Below are positions 33,272-41,175 of a stretch of 41,509 nt of DNA, piece after piece. Position numbers and translations under genes: made by a program. Each line of letters begins with the position of its first letter. Within the stretch, counting starts at the first letter, position 1. The notes beneath the pieces are model-generated. The model saw only the letters and a program-made list of their open reading frames with translations, did not search any database and was not told the DNA's origin. Source of the DNA: Acidobacteria bacterium 28-9 (GTDB lineage: Bacteria > Acidobacteriota > Blastocatellia > Pyrinomonadales > Pyrinomonadaceae). The DNA lies in contig MWYY01000031.1 of NCBI GenBank assembly GCA_002050355.1, positions 1 through 41,509 on the forward strand, in the 5' to 3' direction.

Positions 33272-33880
33272 ATGAAAAAAACAAACGCAAAAAATTCACG
33301 CTTGACGGTGTGCCTGTTAGCGCTTGGTATTATGGCTTTCGTCTCGAACGAAAATGCGGCGGCACAGCAGCTAGAGGTTGTGAAAGACCCCAAATTAGGT
33401 TCTGTTCTCAGCCAAAGCAATAAGATTTCGAGCAGACCGAAACCTCTAGCGCCGGCGCAAAAGATACAAATTGCCCAAAAAATCTTGGGCGGACAGGGTC
33501 AAAAGGTCTCTTCGGTGAACAGTGTGATTACGCTGAGTGTAAAAAATATGATGTCGGTTAATAACCAAGCTTCTTTAGGTCTTACAAGACCGGAATTAGT
33601 TTCACCCAGCTTAGCCACCTTTTCCGGTAGTGAAGGCAACTTGTCTGTCGCTTTCACAGCACCGTCGGCGGGTAAATATCTTATAGATTTATCAATTACT
33701 GCCGGTTCAGAAACGAAGTTTAAGCTGGTGGGAGAGGGCAATATTTTAACCACTACAGGTGCATCCGCTAATTTATCTTTCGTAATGGATGCCATGAAAG
33801 CGAACGAGGTAATTTATTTTAAACTATCCGGCGATGCTCATTGGCTTTTTCACTCGTGTGAAATAAGCCAAATCAAATGA
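33272..33880 (+). CDS. Exported protein of unknown function
   Basis: This 202-residue protein has a signal peptide (about 1-31, NAAAQ). The body has a low-charge Ser/Asn-rich beta domain (about 85-200) with LSVAFTAPSAGKYLIDLSI and KFKLVGEGNILTTTG. The upstream sequence lacks the AAGGAG box of its neighbours; only GAGAAAAT lies before the ATG. It is the first gene after the terminator at 33189, so it should have its own promoter. No family is recognised. Confidence 0.72.
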   Translation: MKKTNAKNSRLTVCLLALGIMAFVSNENAAAQQLEVVKDPKLGSVLSQSNKISSRPKPLAPAQKIQIAQKILGGQGQKVSSVNSVITLSVKNMMSVNNQASLGLTRPELVSPSLATFSGSEGNLSVAFTAPSAGKYLIDLSITAGSETKFKLVGEGNILTTTGASANLSFVMDAMKANEVIYFKLSGDAHWLFHSCEISQIK

Positions 33881-33902
33881 TATTTCAAAAGGAGTTAAGA
33901 CA

Positions 33903-34343
33903 ATGAAACGACAAATTCTTCTTTCGACAATTTTGTTGCTGCCGTTGATGATATTTGCTTTCGGTCAATCTGCTGCGGCGCAATCGGGACTCGGAACTGT
34001 GAAAGGAACGATTTTTATAAAAAACGTTTCGGGAAATAATCTCGGAAATTTTACTTGCGCGAATCTTACCGTAATCGTCAGCGACCTGGAATCACCTCCC
34101 GAAAAAAGGTGGAAAAAGACGACAACGGCAACGGGCGATTTCTCGACGCGCAAATGCGCCTACAAGGTTCTAAGAGTTCCGGCAAACAAAAGTTTTACCG
34201 CGTCCGTTTCGGCGAATTTTCCAAACGGATGCGACCATAAGAGCTTTCAGGCGGACGCTTTATTTCCGACGAAAATTAAATCTTATCAAACGCTCACCTT
34301 CAATTTTACGGTTACGAAAATTAGCTGTACGGTGCTGAAATGA
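33903..34343 (+). CDS. Exported protein, paralogue A of a tandem pair
   Basis: This 146-residue protein has a signal peptide (about 1-26, AAAQ) and AAAAGGAG upstream. The body GTVKGTIFIKNVSGNNLGNFTCANLTVIVSD, GDFSTRKCAYKV and the end NFTVTKISCTVLK align with the next gene product (GTIYFKEVSGNNFHKLDC, GDFSKRQCSYSI, NFTVKKVSCTVLK). Four cysteines are conserved between the two, suggesting two disulfides. Its TGA overlaps an ATG (ATGA), but the true next start lies 18 bp on. Confidence 0.78.
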   Translation: MKRQILLSTILLLPLMIFAFGQSAAAQSGLGTVKGTIFIKNVSGNNLGNFTCANLTVIVSDLESPPEKRWKKTTTATGDFSTRKCAYKVLRVPANKSFTASVSANFPNGCDHKSFQADALFPTKIKSYQTLTFNFTVTKISCTVLK

Positions 34344-34844
34344 AAAGGAGAAAAACGATGAAAAAAATCAAAAGACAGACATTTTTAATTTTGTCGCTGG
34401 GGTTGCTGATGCTTTCATTTAGCCAGTTGGCAACTGCACAAAAACCAGAGAAAAAAGGGAATCCGCCGCTATCGAAGCTACCGGAAACAATTAAAGGAAC
34501 GATTTATTTCAAGGAAGTTTCAGGGAATAATTTCCACAAATTGGACTGTAAGCATTTCCTTGTGAGGTTTAGTAATTACGGCAAAGGTGGTGGGGCGACT
34601 CAAGGCAGTGGAGATTTTTCAAAGCGCCAATGCTCTTATTCAATATCATGGGGGCTTCAGCCGGATACAGACTATAAGCCTTCAATTGAGCTTGAAAATT
34701 GGGGAAAGTGCGACCAAATGAGTATGGAAGCTTATGACCCTAAAGTGGTATTAAGAGTCAAAAAAGGAAAAACGCATACTTTTAATTTTACGGTCAAGAA
34801 GGTCAGCTGTACGGTGTTGAAATGAAAAGGAGAAAAACAATGAA
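34323..34844 (+). repeat. Pair of near-identical 40-bp gene-junction repeats
   Basis: 34323-34362 and 34805-34844 differ at two positions. Each holds the last codons of one exported-protein gene (ending SCTVLK), its stop, an AAAAGGAGAAAAAC ribosome-binding site and the next start codon. The spacing of 482 bp marks a tandem gene duplication. Confidence 0.8.
34358..34825 (+). CDS. Exported protein, paralogue B of a tandem pair
   Basis: This is a 155-residue protein from the ATG at 34358, chosen because AAAAGGAG lies 8-9 nt upstream and MKKIKRQTFLILSLG is a clean signal peptide (about 1-26, ATAQ). An in-frame ATG at 34340 would translate through the ribosome-binding site. The mature part shares GTI-F-EVSGNN, the GDFSKRQCSYS segment and the NFTVKKVSCTVLK ending with the preceding paralogue. 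The ends of the two genes share a nearly identical 40-bp stretch. Function is unknown. Confidence 0.78.
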   Translation: MKKIKRQTFLILSLGLLMLSFSQLATAQKPEKKGNPPLSKLPETIKGTIYFKEVSGNNFHKLDCKHFLVRFSNYGKGGGATQGSGDFSKRQCSYSISWGLQPDTDYKPSIELENWGKCDQMSMEAYDPKVVLRVKKGKTHTFNFTVKKVSCTVLK

Positions 34845-35277
34845 CATTCAAAAATTCAAACAACTGTGCGCTTTGTTAATAGTAAGTTTAATTTTCTCTG
34901 GCGCTCCCGTCACTGCCGATGGATTTTCACCGAAGAAGGCAAGGCGCGGCGTCAAGAAATCGAATTATGTGCGAACGGATTTAATCAGAAAAATTTGCCC
35001 CGATCTTGTCGAAGCGACGCCGAATCCGCAGGAAGGATGGATACGCCCCAGCGATTTAACAGTCAAATGGTCAATCACGAAGATAATCCCGACTTATAAC
35101 GGCTACCCGCCGGTGATTATTTGCAATTACAAATTGTCAGAAAATTTCCAGCTCGATTATAGATTTAACCTTCCGAGCAACAATTGCACCTGCACGCAGG
35201 TTTCGGGAGCGCCGAGGATGGTCGAATGTAAATCAAGACCGCCGATAAAAATAGGCGGAAATAAGAAAGGAAAATAA
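34840..35277 (+). CDS. Exported Cys-containing protein of unknown function
   Basis: This is a 145-residue protein from the ATG at 34840, after AAAAGGAG. The in-frame ATG at 34822 is rejected for the same reason as in the previous gene. The signal peptide is about 1-26 (VTADG). The mature part contains KICPDLVEATPNPQEGWIRPSD, YPPVIICNYKLSENFQLDYRFNLPSNNCTCTQ and a basic Gly/Lys tail (KIGGNKKGK). Five mature cysteines (the CTC pair included) suggest disulfides. No family is recognised. Confidence 0.72.
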   Translation: MNIQKFKQLCALLIVSLIFSGAPVTADGFSPKKARRGVKKSNYVRTDLIRKICPDLVEATPNPQEGWIRPSDLTVKWSITKIIPTYNGYPPVIICNYKLSENFQLDYRFNLPSNNCTCTQVSGAPRMVECKSRPPIKIGGNKKGK

Positions 35278-35281
35278 AATT

Positions 35282-35776
35282 ATGAAAAACAAAATACTTA
35301 TTTTAGCAGCGTGTTTATTTGCGCTTGGGACAGTTTCGGTGTAAGCACAAATTGAAAACAAAAACATTATCGCCAAACCACCAACGACGATTGGCATTAA
35401 GCCGAAAGTTGCTTTGAACGGCGCAGTCGGTTACGAGCGAGATGGCAAGCAATATCATAAAATTATTTTGATCGTCACGAATCGTGACAAGTATTCAGCA
35501 AAAATGTTTGGGCTTGGCGAAGGCGAAAAACCGCCGCCAAACCCGTGCCGCAATAAAGTGAAAACGCGGATCGTTATGTCTGTTTTCGGCGAAGATGATA
35601 AACAAATTGCGAGTTGCCTTGCAATATCTTCGGCGCAAGCGCTGGAGAGACCTTCGTTTTTAGTTGAAAAAGGCAAAACCGTTCCCAAATTTGTCTATAT
35701 CGTTTTGACAGATTTGAAGACGGGCGCGAGCCTTAAATCCAATCTTGTTTCGCCGTTTGGCGGAGAGACAAAGTAA
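35282..35776 (+). pseudogene. Exported-protein gene interrupted by a stop in the signal peptide
   Basis: The ATG at 35282 follows AAGGAAAA and encodes a normal signal peptide (MKNKILILAACLFALGTVSV). TAA at 35342-35344 interrupts it exactly where a signal peptidase site AQIEN follows, and the same frame then stays open to the stop at 35776. Total length would be 165 codons. CAA to TAA (Gln to stop) is the simplest lesion. The mature part includes YERDGKQYHKIILIVTNRDKYSAKM and a Pro/Cys segment. It may be a recent pseudogene or a base-call error. Confidence 0.75.
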
Positions 35777-35917
35777 GAATTTTATTAAATCTAATGTGAA
35801 AACAAAAAGGCATGTTAATTTTACTTTTTCAAACGTCTAAAAACTGATAGAAAGGGTAAAAGATAGGGTTGATAGATTCGGTTTTGCATTTCACCCATTC
35901 CAAATGAAACATCTTTC

Positions 35918-35943
35918 TTTATCCGCGTTCATCTGTGGACAAT
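35918..35943. repeat. Diverged copy of the GCGTTTATCTGCGG repeat
   Basis: TTTATCCGCGTTCATCTGTGG near 35919 followed by ACAATTTCTTTTC matches the right arm of the inverted repeat at 9777-9804 with several substitutions. It lies just after the 3' end of alaS. Confidence 0.45.
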
Positions 35944-35950
35944 TTCTTTT

Positions 35951-38923
35951 CTAACCTAACATTTGTTCAACCACGCTGTAGCTTGCCTGCAAAGCGTCGT
36001 TAAGTTTTGTCGGTTCGGTTCCGCCGCCTTCCGCCATATCAGCTTTGCCGCCACCGCGTCCGCCGACGATGGGCGCGATTTCCTGCACAATTTTTCCGGC
36101 TTTTACGCGGTCGGTCAAATCGTCTGACACGCGCACGATAAATGAAACTTTATCTTCTTCGGTTCGCGCCAGGACAACCACGCCGGATTTTAATTTCGCC
36201 AGCAGCGTGTCGGACAAATGGCGCATTCCGCCTTTGTCCAAACCTTCGACAATTTTCGCCACGACTTTTACGCCGTTCACATTTCTGGCTTCGTCGCCAT
36301 TCGATGAAGTCTGCGAAACCGCGCCCGTCGCAATTTTCATTTTCAAATCGTCGTTTTCGCGGCGCATTCGTTTCAATTCTTCCTGAAGACGCTCAATCGC
36401 GCTCGGCAATTGGTCACGCTGCGTTTTAAGAAAACCAAGCGATTGTTCGATTAAGCGCTCGTCTTCGCGGAAACGATTGAAAGCGTCGAATCCGGTAATC
36501 GCTCTGATTCGGCGCACGCCTGAAGCGATTGATTCGTCTGAAGTGATTTTAAAACTGCCGATGTCACCCGTCGCGCGAACGTGCGTTCCGCCGCAAAGCT
36601 CTTTTGAAAACGTGCCTTCGCCGATGCTCAACACACGCACCTGCGAGCCGTATTTTTCACCGAACAAAGCCATCGCGCCCGACTGCATTGCCTCTTCAAT
36701 CGCCTGAATATTCGTGTTGACCGCATCGTTTTTCAAAATCTCGCGGTTGACCAAATCTTCGATGTCTTTTATCTCCGCATCCGAAAGCGGTTGATAATGC
36801 GTGTAATCGAAACGCAAAAACTGCGGCGCAACGACCGAACCGGCTTGCTTGACGTGCGTTCCCAAAACTTCTCGCAGTGCTGCGTGAGCCAGATGCGTCG
36901 CCGTGTGATTACGTCTGGTTGCGTCGCGCTTGTCCGCGTCAACCGTTGCCGTAACTTCGTCGCCGATTTTAATCGAACCTTTTTCGACATTCGATTTGTG
37001 TAAAATCAAACCGGCAACCGGCGAGAAAGTATCCTGAACTTTAATTTTTGAAGTTTCATTCGTCAAAAATCCCGTATCGCCAACTTGCCCGCCCGATTCG
37101 GCGTAAAAAGGCGTATCGCTCAAAACGATTAAACCTTCTTCGTCTTCGTTAAGTTCGTTTATTTGCTTGTCGTCTTTGACGATTGCCACGACTTTCGCAC
37201 TTTCGATTTGCGTCGCATCGTAACCGTGAAAATTTGACTTAATTGAATTGTTTTCTAAATCCTTATAAATCGGATTGATTTTATCCTTTTGCTTACTTTT
37301 GCCGATTTCGGAAGTTTGCTGAAGTTTGACCAGAGATTTATTAAATTGTTCGTCAAAAAAATCTTCGGGATATGCAAATCCTGTTTTTTCTTCGAGTTTC
37401 AGGCGAATTAAATCTTTCGGCGTTCCGAATGTGTCGTAAAGTTTTACTAAATCATCAATTAAACTCGGCGGCGGAGATTCAGCCAAATCTACGATGGCTT
37501 TTCGTATTTCGTCATTTTGCAGGCTCTCTTTCATAAATTTGTCCATCTTTTCTTCTCCGCCAAATTTATCGAGAGATTTTTTCATTCGCTCTTGCTGTTC
37601 CGGGTTCATAAACTCGGAGAAGTCGGAAATATCAAAATTTTCAACTGCTTCAGACATTTCCGAAGGATTTTCCATAAATGCTTTAATACCTTCTCTATCT
37701 TTGTCGGGAATATCTACACCGAAAGTGAGTTTTTTGTATTTGTCTTCAAATCCCGACAAAACTTCATCCAATTTTTTCAAACCAACCGTCATCGTCGCGC
37801 CGAATCTTTCTTCCTCAAGCCGCACCATTTTGCCGATGAATTCGCGCTGCGCTTCGAGTTCGGGATAAGCGTCCTTCATCCGGTCAACGACGAAATCGCA
37901 GACTTTGTAGAAAAACAAATCGTTAAAGCCGAGATGCTCGCGCCCGTGATAAATCGCGCGGCGCATAATTTTTCGCAAAACATAGCTTCTGCCTTCGTTG
38001 CCGGGCAGAATTCCGTCGGCGATTGAAAACGCCGCCGTCCGCGCGTGGTCGGCGACGACGCGCATCGCAAAACCTTCTTGGCTGTTGTATTCGTATTTTT
38101 TGCAAGCGAGTTCTGCGATAAATTCGATAATCGGCTTGATTAAAGTCGTTTCATAATTCGAGTGAACGCCTTCCATAACAACCGCCATTCGTTCGAGTCC
38201 CGCGCCCGTGTCAACCGACGGCGCAGGCAAAGGCTCAAGTTTATAAATGCCTTTTTCGGTTTCGACGCGGTTGTATTGCATAAACACGAGATTCCAGATT
38301 TCCATCGTCGTGTCGCCTTCTTCGGCGTTGACCAAATCGGCACGGTTTTTTTCTGGGTTTTCCGGCTCGTCGCCCAAGTAATAATTGATTTCCGAATTCG
38401 GTCCGCACGGTCCGGTGTCCGCCATTTGCCAGAAATTATCTTTTTTTCCAAAAGGCAAGATGCGTTCGGGTTTTGCGCCAGCTTTAATCCACAATTCACG
38501 GGCTTCGGTATCGGCAGGAACTTCATCGTCGCCTTCAAAAACTGTGAACCACAAACGATTAACATCAAGTTTCAGTTCATTAACAAGAAAATCCCAAGCA
38601 AAATTTATCGCGTCTTCTTTAAAGTAATCGCCGAACGAGAAATTGCCGAGCATCTCGAAAAAGGTATGATGTCTGGCGGTTTTCCCGACTTCATCAAGGT
38701 CGTTGTGTTTGCCGCCCGCGCGAATACATTTCTGGCTTGATGCGGCGCGTGTATATTCGCGTTTTTCGTTGCCCAAAAATACGTCTTTGAACTGATTCAT
38801 TCCCGCGTTGGTAAAAAGAATAGTCGGGTCGTTCGGCGGATAAACAGGACTTGAATGGACAATCTTATGTCCGCGCTTGTGAAAATATTCAAGAAATTTA
38901 TGTCTGATTTCGTTTCCGTTCAT
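35951..38923 (-). CDS. alaS: Alanyl-tRNA synthetase with an unusual insertion
   Basis: This 990-residue protein charges tRNA-Ala and edits mischarged Ser/Gly. The start at 38923 gives the canonical MNGNEIRHKFLEYFHKRGH; the 15 extra upstream codons are not conserved-looking. The class II core has TILFTNAGMNQFKDVFLG, RHHTFFEMLGNFSFGDYF and DTGPCGPNSEI (about 169-179). Editing-site motifs are NHTATHLAHAAL (HTATH) and CGGTHVRATGDIG. The C-terminal DHH-like part ends GGRGGGKADMAEGGG. Typical bacterial enzymes are about 870-880 residues. The excess maps mainly to about 394-488, between GLKKLDEVLSGFE and DDLVKLYDTFG, a charged segment with Met- and Glu-rich helices. Only a TAAAAT-like box is seen just upstream, without a Shine-Dalgarno. 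Confidence 0.96.
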   Translation of the reverse strand: MNGNEIRHKFLEYFHKRGHKIVHSSPVYPPNDPTILFTNAGMNQFKDVFLGNEKREYTRAASSQKCIRAGGKHNDLDEVGKTARHHTFFEMLGNFSFGDYFKEDAINFAWDFLVNELKLDVNRLWFTVFEGDDEVPADTEARELWIKAGAKPERILPFGKKDNFWQMADTGPCGPNSEINYYLGDEPENPEKNRADLVNAEEGDTTMEIWNLVFMQYNRVETEKGIYKLEPLPAPSVDTGAGLERMAVVMEGVHSNYETTLIKPIIEFIAELACKKYEYNSQEGFAMRVVADHARTAAFSIADGILPGNEGRSYVLRKIMRRAIYHGREHLGFNDLFFYKVCDFVVDRMKDAYPELEAQREFIGKMVRLEEERFGATMTVGLKKLDEVLSGFEDKYKKLTFGVDIPDKDREGIKAFMENPSEMSEAVENFDISDFSEFMNPEQQERMKKSLDKFGGEEKMDKFMKESLQNDEIRKAIVDLAESPPPSLIDDLVKLYDTFGTPKDLIRLKLEEKTGFAYPEDFFDEQFNKSLVKLQQTSEIGKSKQKDKINPIYKDLENNSIKSNFHGYDATQIESAKVVAIVKDDKQINELNEDEEGLIVLSDTPFYAESGGQVGDTGFLTNETSKIKVQDTFSPVAGLILHKSNVEKGSIKIGDEVTATVDADKRDATRRNHTATHLAHAALREVLGTHVKQAGSVVAPQFLRFDYTHYQPLSDAEIKDIEDLVNREILKNDAVNTNIQAIEEAMQSGAMALFGEKYGSQVRVLSIGEGTFSKELCGGTHVRATGDIGSFKITSDESIASGVRRIRAITGFDAFNRFREDERLIEQSLGFLKTQRDQLPSAIERLQEELKRMRRENDDLKMKIATGAVSQTSSNGDEARNVNGVKVVAKIVEGLDKGGMRHLSDTLLAKLKSGVVVLARTEEDKVSFIVRVSDDLTDRVKAGKIVQEIAPIVGGRGGGKADMAEGGGTEPTKLNDALQASYSVVEQMLG

Positions 38924-38965
38924 AACGAAAAATTTTAACACAAAGCTTAAAAGAAAAGCATTTGA

Positions 38966-39002
38966 CAAAAAGCGCGCCGGATATTTGCAATTGACCGGCG
39001 CG
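38966..39002 (-). terminator. Rho-independent terminator of the Nramp transporter gene
   Basis: CGCGCCGG (38973-38980) and CCGGCGCG (38995-39002) form a perfect 8-bp GC-rich stem with a 14-nt loop. On the minus strand it is followed by CTTTTTG. It ends the transcript of the gene stopping at 39041. Confidence 0.82.
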
Positions 39003-39040
39003 AGATTCGGAAAAAGAAATTATTTGAGCGTTCATTCGAT

Positions 39041-40396
39041 CTAGGTCATAAACCACTCGCTGAAAATCTGCATCAATAGCCAAGCGTTGAGCGCGGCGAT
39101 GACGACGGCAACGGCGTAAGCAAGGACTTTGCGCCACAAAGGATTGACGAATTCGCCCATTTTCAATTTGTCGCTAGTAAACATCACCAGCGGAAAGACG
39201 GCGAAACTCAATTGCATACTAAGCACAACTTGGCTGAATATCAACAATTGCGTCGTGCCGGATGCGCCGTAAAGAAATGTAACAATAACCGCCGGAACAA
39301 TCGCAATCAGGCGCGTAATAAGTCGCCTCAGCCAAGGGCGCAGTCGGATGTTCAAAAAGCCTTCCATCACGATTTGTCCGGCGAGCGTTCCGGTTAAAGT
39401 TGAGTTTTGACCGGAAGCGAGAAGCGCGACGGCAAACAGCGTGCTTGCGCCGGCAACGCCGAGCAGCGGCGAAAGCAATTGATAAGCGTCGCCGATTTCC
39501 GCGACTTCCGTATTGCCGCTTGAATGAAACGTCGCGGCGGCGACAATCAAAATCGCGGCGTTGATAAAGAGCGCGAACATCAGCGCAACGGTCGAATCAA
39601 TCGTCGCAAACTTTATCGCCTCGCGCTTGCCTTCCGGCGTGCGCTCGTAGTTTCGCGTCTGCGCGATGGACGAATGCAGATAAAGATTATGCGGCATTAC
39701 GGTCGCGCCTAAAATTCCGATGGCGATGTAGAGCATTTCCGGGTTGGTTACGATTTGTGTCGAAGGAATAAAACCGCTTAAAATACCGCCGATTTCAGGA
39801 CGCGAAAAAATTATCTCCGCCGCGAAGCACAAACCGATAGTTGCAACCAGCGTGATGACGACGGCTTCAAGCCAGCGAAAACCGCGATTTTGCAGGAGCA
39901 GCAGAATCATCACGTCAAACGCCGTCAGCAAAACTCCGTAAATCAGCGGAATACCGAACAATAAATTCAGCGCAATCGCCGAGCCGATAACTTCCGCCAA
40001 ATCACACGCGATAATAGCGACTTCACACAAAATCCATAACACGAATGAAACGGGCGGCGAATAATGGTCGCGGCACGCTTGCGCCAAATCGCGTCCTGTA
40101 ACGATACCCAACCGGAGCGCGAGACTTTGCAGCAGAATCGCCATTAGGTTGGAAATCATAATGACGGAAAGAAGCGTATAGCCGAAGCGTGAGCCGCCCG
40201 CCAAATCGGTCGCCCAGTTGCCCGGGTCCATATAGCCGACGGCAACCATATAACCGGGACCGGAAAAGGCGAGCATCTTTCGCCAAAAACCCAAACCCTT
40301 TTTTACAGGAACAGTCGCGTTTGCTTCCGGCAGACTTGGCAGCGGCGATTGCCTGCGCCAGCCGGTTACTACTACTTCATTTATGTTGTTACTCAT
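39041..40396 (-). CDS. mntH: Nramp family Mn2+/Fe2+ transporter
   Basis: This 451-residue inner-membrane proton-coupled divalent metal importer has about eleven helices. The metal-site motifs are complete: DPGNWATD (Asp57, Asn60) in helix 1 and MPHNLYLHS (Met234, His236, Asn237) in helix 6. The ATG at 40396 has CAGGAG 7 nt upstream; a TTG one codon earlier is less likely. The soluble N-terminus is about 35 residues. A Mn- or Fe-responsive operator is not obvious upstream. The gene ends with its own terminator at 38966-39002. Manganese is the commonest substrate for this group, but Fe cannot be excluded. Confidence 0.93.
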   Translation of the reverse strand: MSNNINEVVVTGWRRQSPLPSLPEANATVPVKKGLGFWRKMLAFSGPGYMVAVGYMDPGNWATDLAGGSRFGYTLLSVIMISNLMAILLQSLALRLGIVTGRDLAQACRDHYSPPVSFVLWILCEVAIIACDLAEVIGSAIALNLLFGIPLIYGVLLTAFDVMILLLLQNRGFRWLEAVVITLVATIGLCFAAEIIFSRPEIGGILSGFIPSTQIVTNPEMLYIAIGILGATVMPHNLYLHSSIAQTRNYERTPEGKREAIKFATIDSTVALMFALFINAAILIVAAATFHSSGNTEVAEIGDAYQLLSPLLGVAGASTLFAVALLASGQNSTLTGTLAGQIVMEGFLNIRLRPWLRRLITRLIAIVPAVIVTFLYGASGTTQLLIFSQVVLSMQLSFAVFPLVMFTSDKLKMGEFVNPLWRKVLAYAVAVVIAALNAWLLMQIFSEWFMT

Positions 40397-40416
40397 CAAA
40401 AAACTCCTGTTTATTT

Positions 40417-40572
40417 TTATAGCGTTTCTGCCGATGTTGGTTTTACTGCTCTCCTAAACAACCTGATGTGAAAGTTACACAACTTCAAATTCTCGGCAAG
40501 CGTGTTCCACATTACGGCGAACGACATCCGCTCACCGCGCCGTCCCGGTTGAACCATACAGTCAACGCACAT
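40417..40572 (-). pseudogene. Truncated copy of the ORF at the right window edge
   Basis: An ATG 6 bp after the DUF892 stop opens a 51-codon frame (MCVDCMVQPGRRGERMSF then WNTLAENLKLCN). Its first 34 codons are identical to the start of the ORF at 41176-41509, after which the sequence diverges ([18 protein letters not shown]) and ends at 40417. It looks like the 5' part of a gene left by a duplication junction. Confidence 0.55.
40475..40570. repeat. 96-bp direct repeat, copy 1
   Basis: This is identical over 96 bp to 41414-41509, with an offset of 939 bp. Mismatch begins immediately at the left edge (40474 versus 41413). The right edge of the second copy is the window end, so the true repeat length is unknown. 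Confidence 0.93.
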
Positions 40573-40578
40573 CGCTTT

Positions 40579-41091
40579 TTAGCTTTTTTCAGCCTCCGCC
40601 GCTTTTTCAGCCATTTCCTCTTCCAATTCGCGCGGCTCGCCCTGCACGGCATCCGCCGTTCCTTCTTCCTGCCGCAGATTCGTCTGTAGAAGCACTACGA
40701 CCTCTTCGTTTTTCATAATCTCCGCGCCGATGATGAGTCCGCGATAGCTGGCGATTTCATAATGTTCGATTTTCGCCTGTGCGGTGGCGATGACCCAGTT
40801 CATAATTTCCGGCGTTCCCGCGTCCTGCATCGTTCGCTGTCCTTCGACGACGAGTCCGACAGCGGCTTCGCATTTGACGCGCCGCGGTTCTTTGTCGAGC
40901 AAGCGAAACACGCGCTCCAAGTTGGCGATGTGTCCTTTCGTCTGCTGGTTGTGCTGTTCGAGCAGCGTCCGTAACTCTGCCGAATCGGTTTTGTTTGACA
41001 TCTCCTGCTGCGCGTCGTAAAAGCGGTGTTCCGCGTCATACATATCGCCGAGCGCGTGTTCAAATTTTTCCTCAAATGTATTAATTGCCAT
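40579..41091 (-). CDS. DUF892 (YciE/YciF) ferritin-like protein
   Basis: This is a 170-residue protein from the ATG at 41091, preceded by GAGGAG with 8 nt spacing; the frame is open six codons further. It is a helical four-helix-bundle candidate of PF05974. The N-terminal helix is FEEKFEHALGDMYDAEHRFYDAQQEM, then ELRTLLEQHNQQTKGHIANLERVF, KCEAAVGLVVEGQRTM and the metal-type helix AQAKIEHYEIASYRGLIIGAEIM. Glu and His residues in these helices are the likely di-iron ligands. YciE/YciF-type proteins are associated with stress responses; the exact role is unknown. The C-terminal 30 residues are Glu/Ala-rich (ELEEEMAEKAAEAEKS). Confidence 0.88.
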   Translation of the reverse strand: MAINTFEEKFEHALGDMYDAEHRFYDAQQEMSNKTDSAELRTLLEQHNQQTKGHIANLERVFRLLDKEPRRVKCEAAVGLVVEGQRTMQDAGTPEIMNWVIATAQAKIEHYEIASYRGLIIGAEIMKNEEVVVLLQTNLRQEEGTADAVQGEPRELEEEMAEKAAEAEKS

Positions 41092-41175
41092 TTCAATTGC
41101 TCCTCTCAAAAATTAAATTGTCGCCGCCGCTAAGCAGCGAATAATGTCGAATAAAAACCTGCTCAAATTCCCGCT

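Noticed and set aside
35342..35344. Recoded stop codon in the exported-protein gene
   Set aside because: It is TAA, not TGA or TAG, lies in a signal peptide and has no recoding signal. A mutation or read error is simpler.
37517..38740. Plus-strand frames of 169 and 192 codons
   Set aside because: Both are antisense to alaS, Phe/His/Arg-rich and without recognisable domains; shadows of a strongly coding gene.
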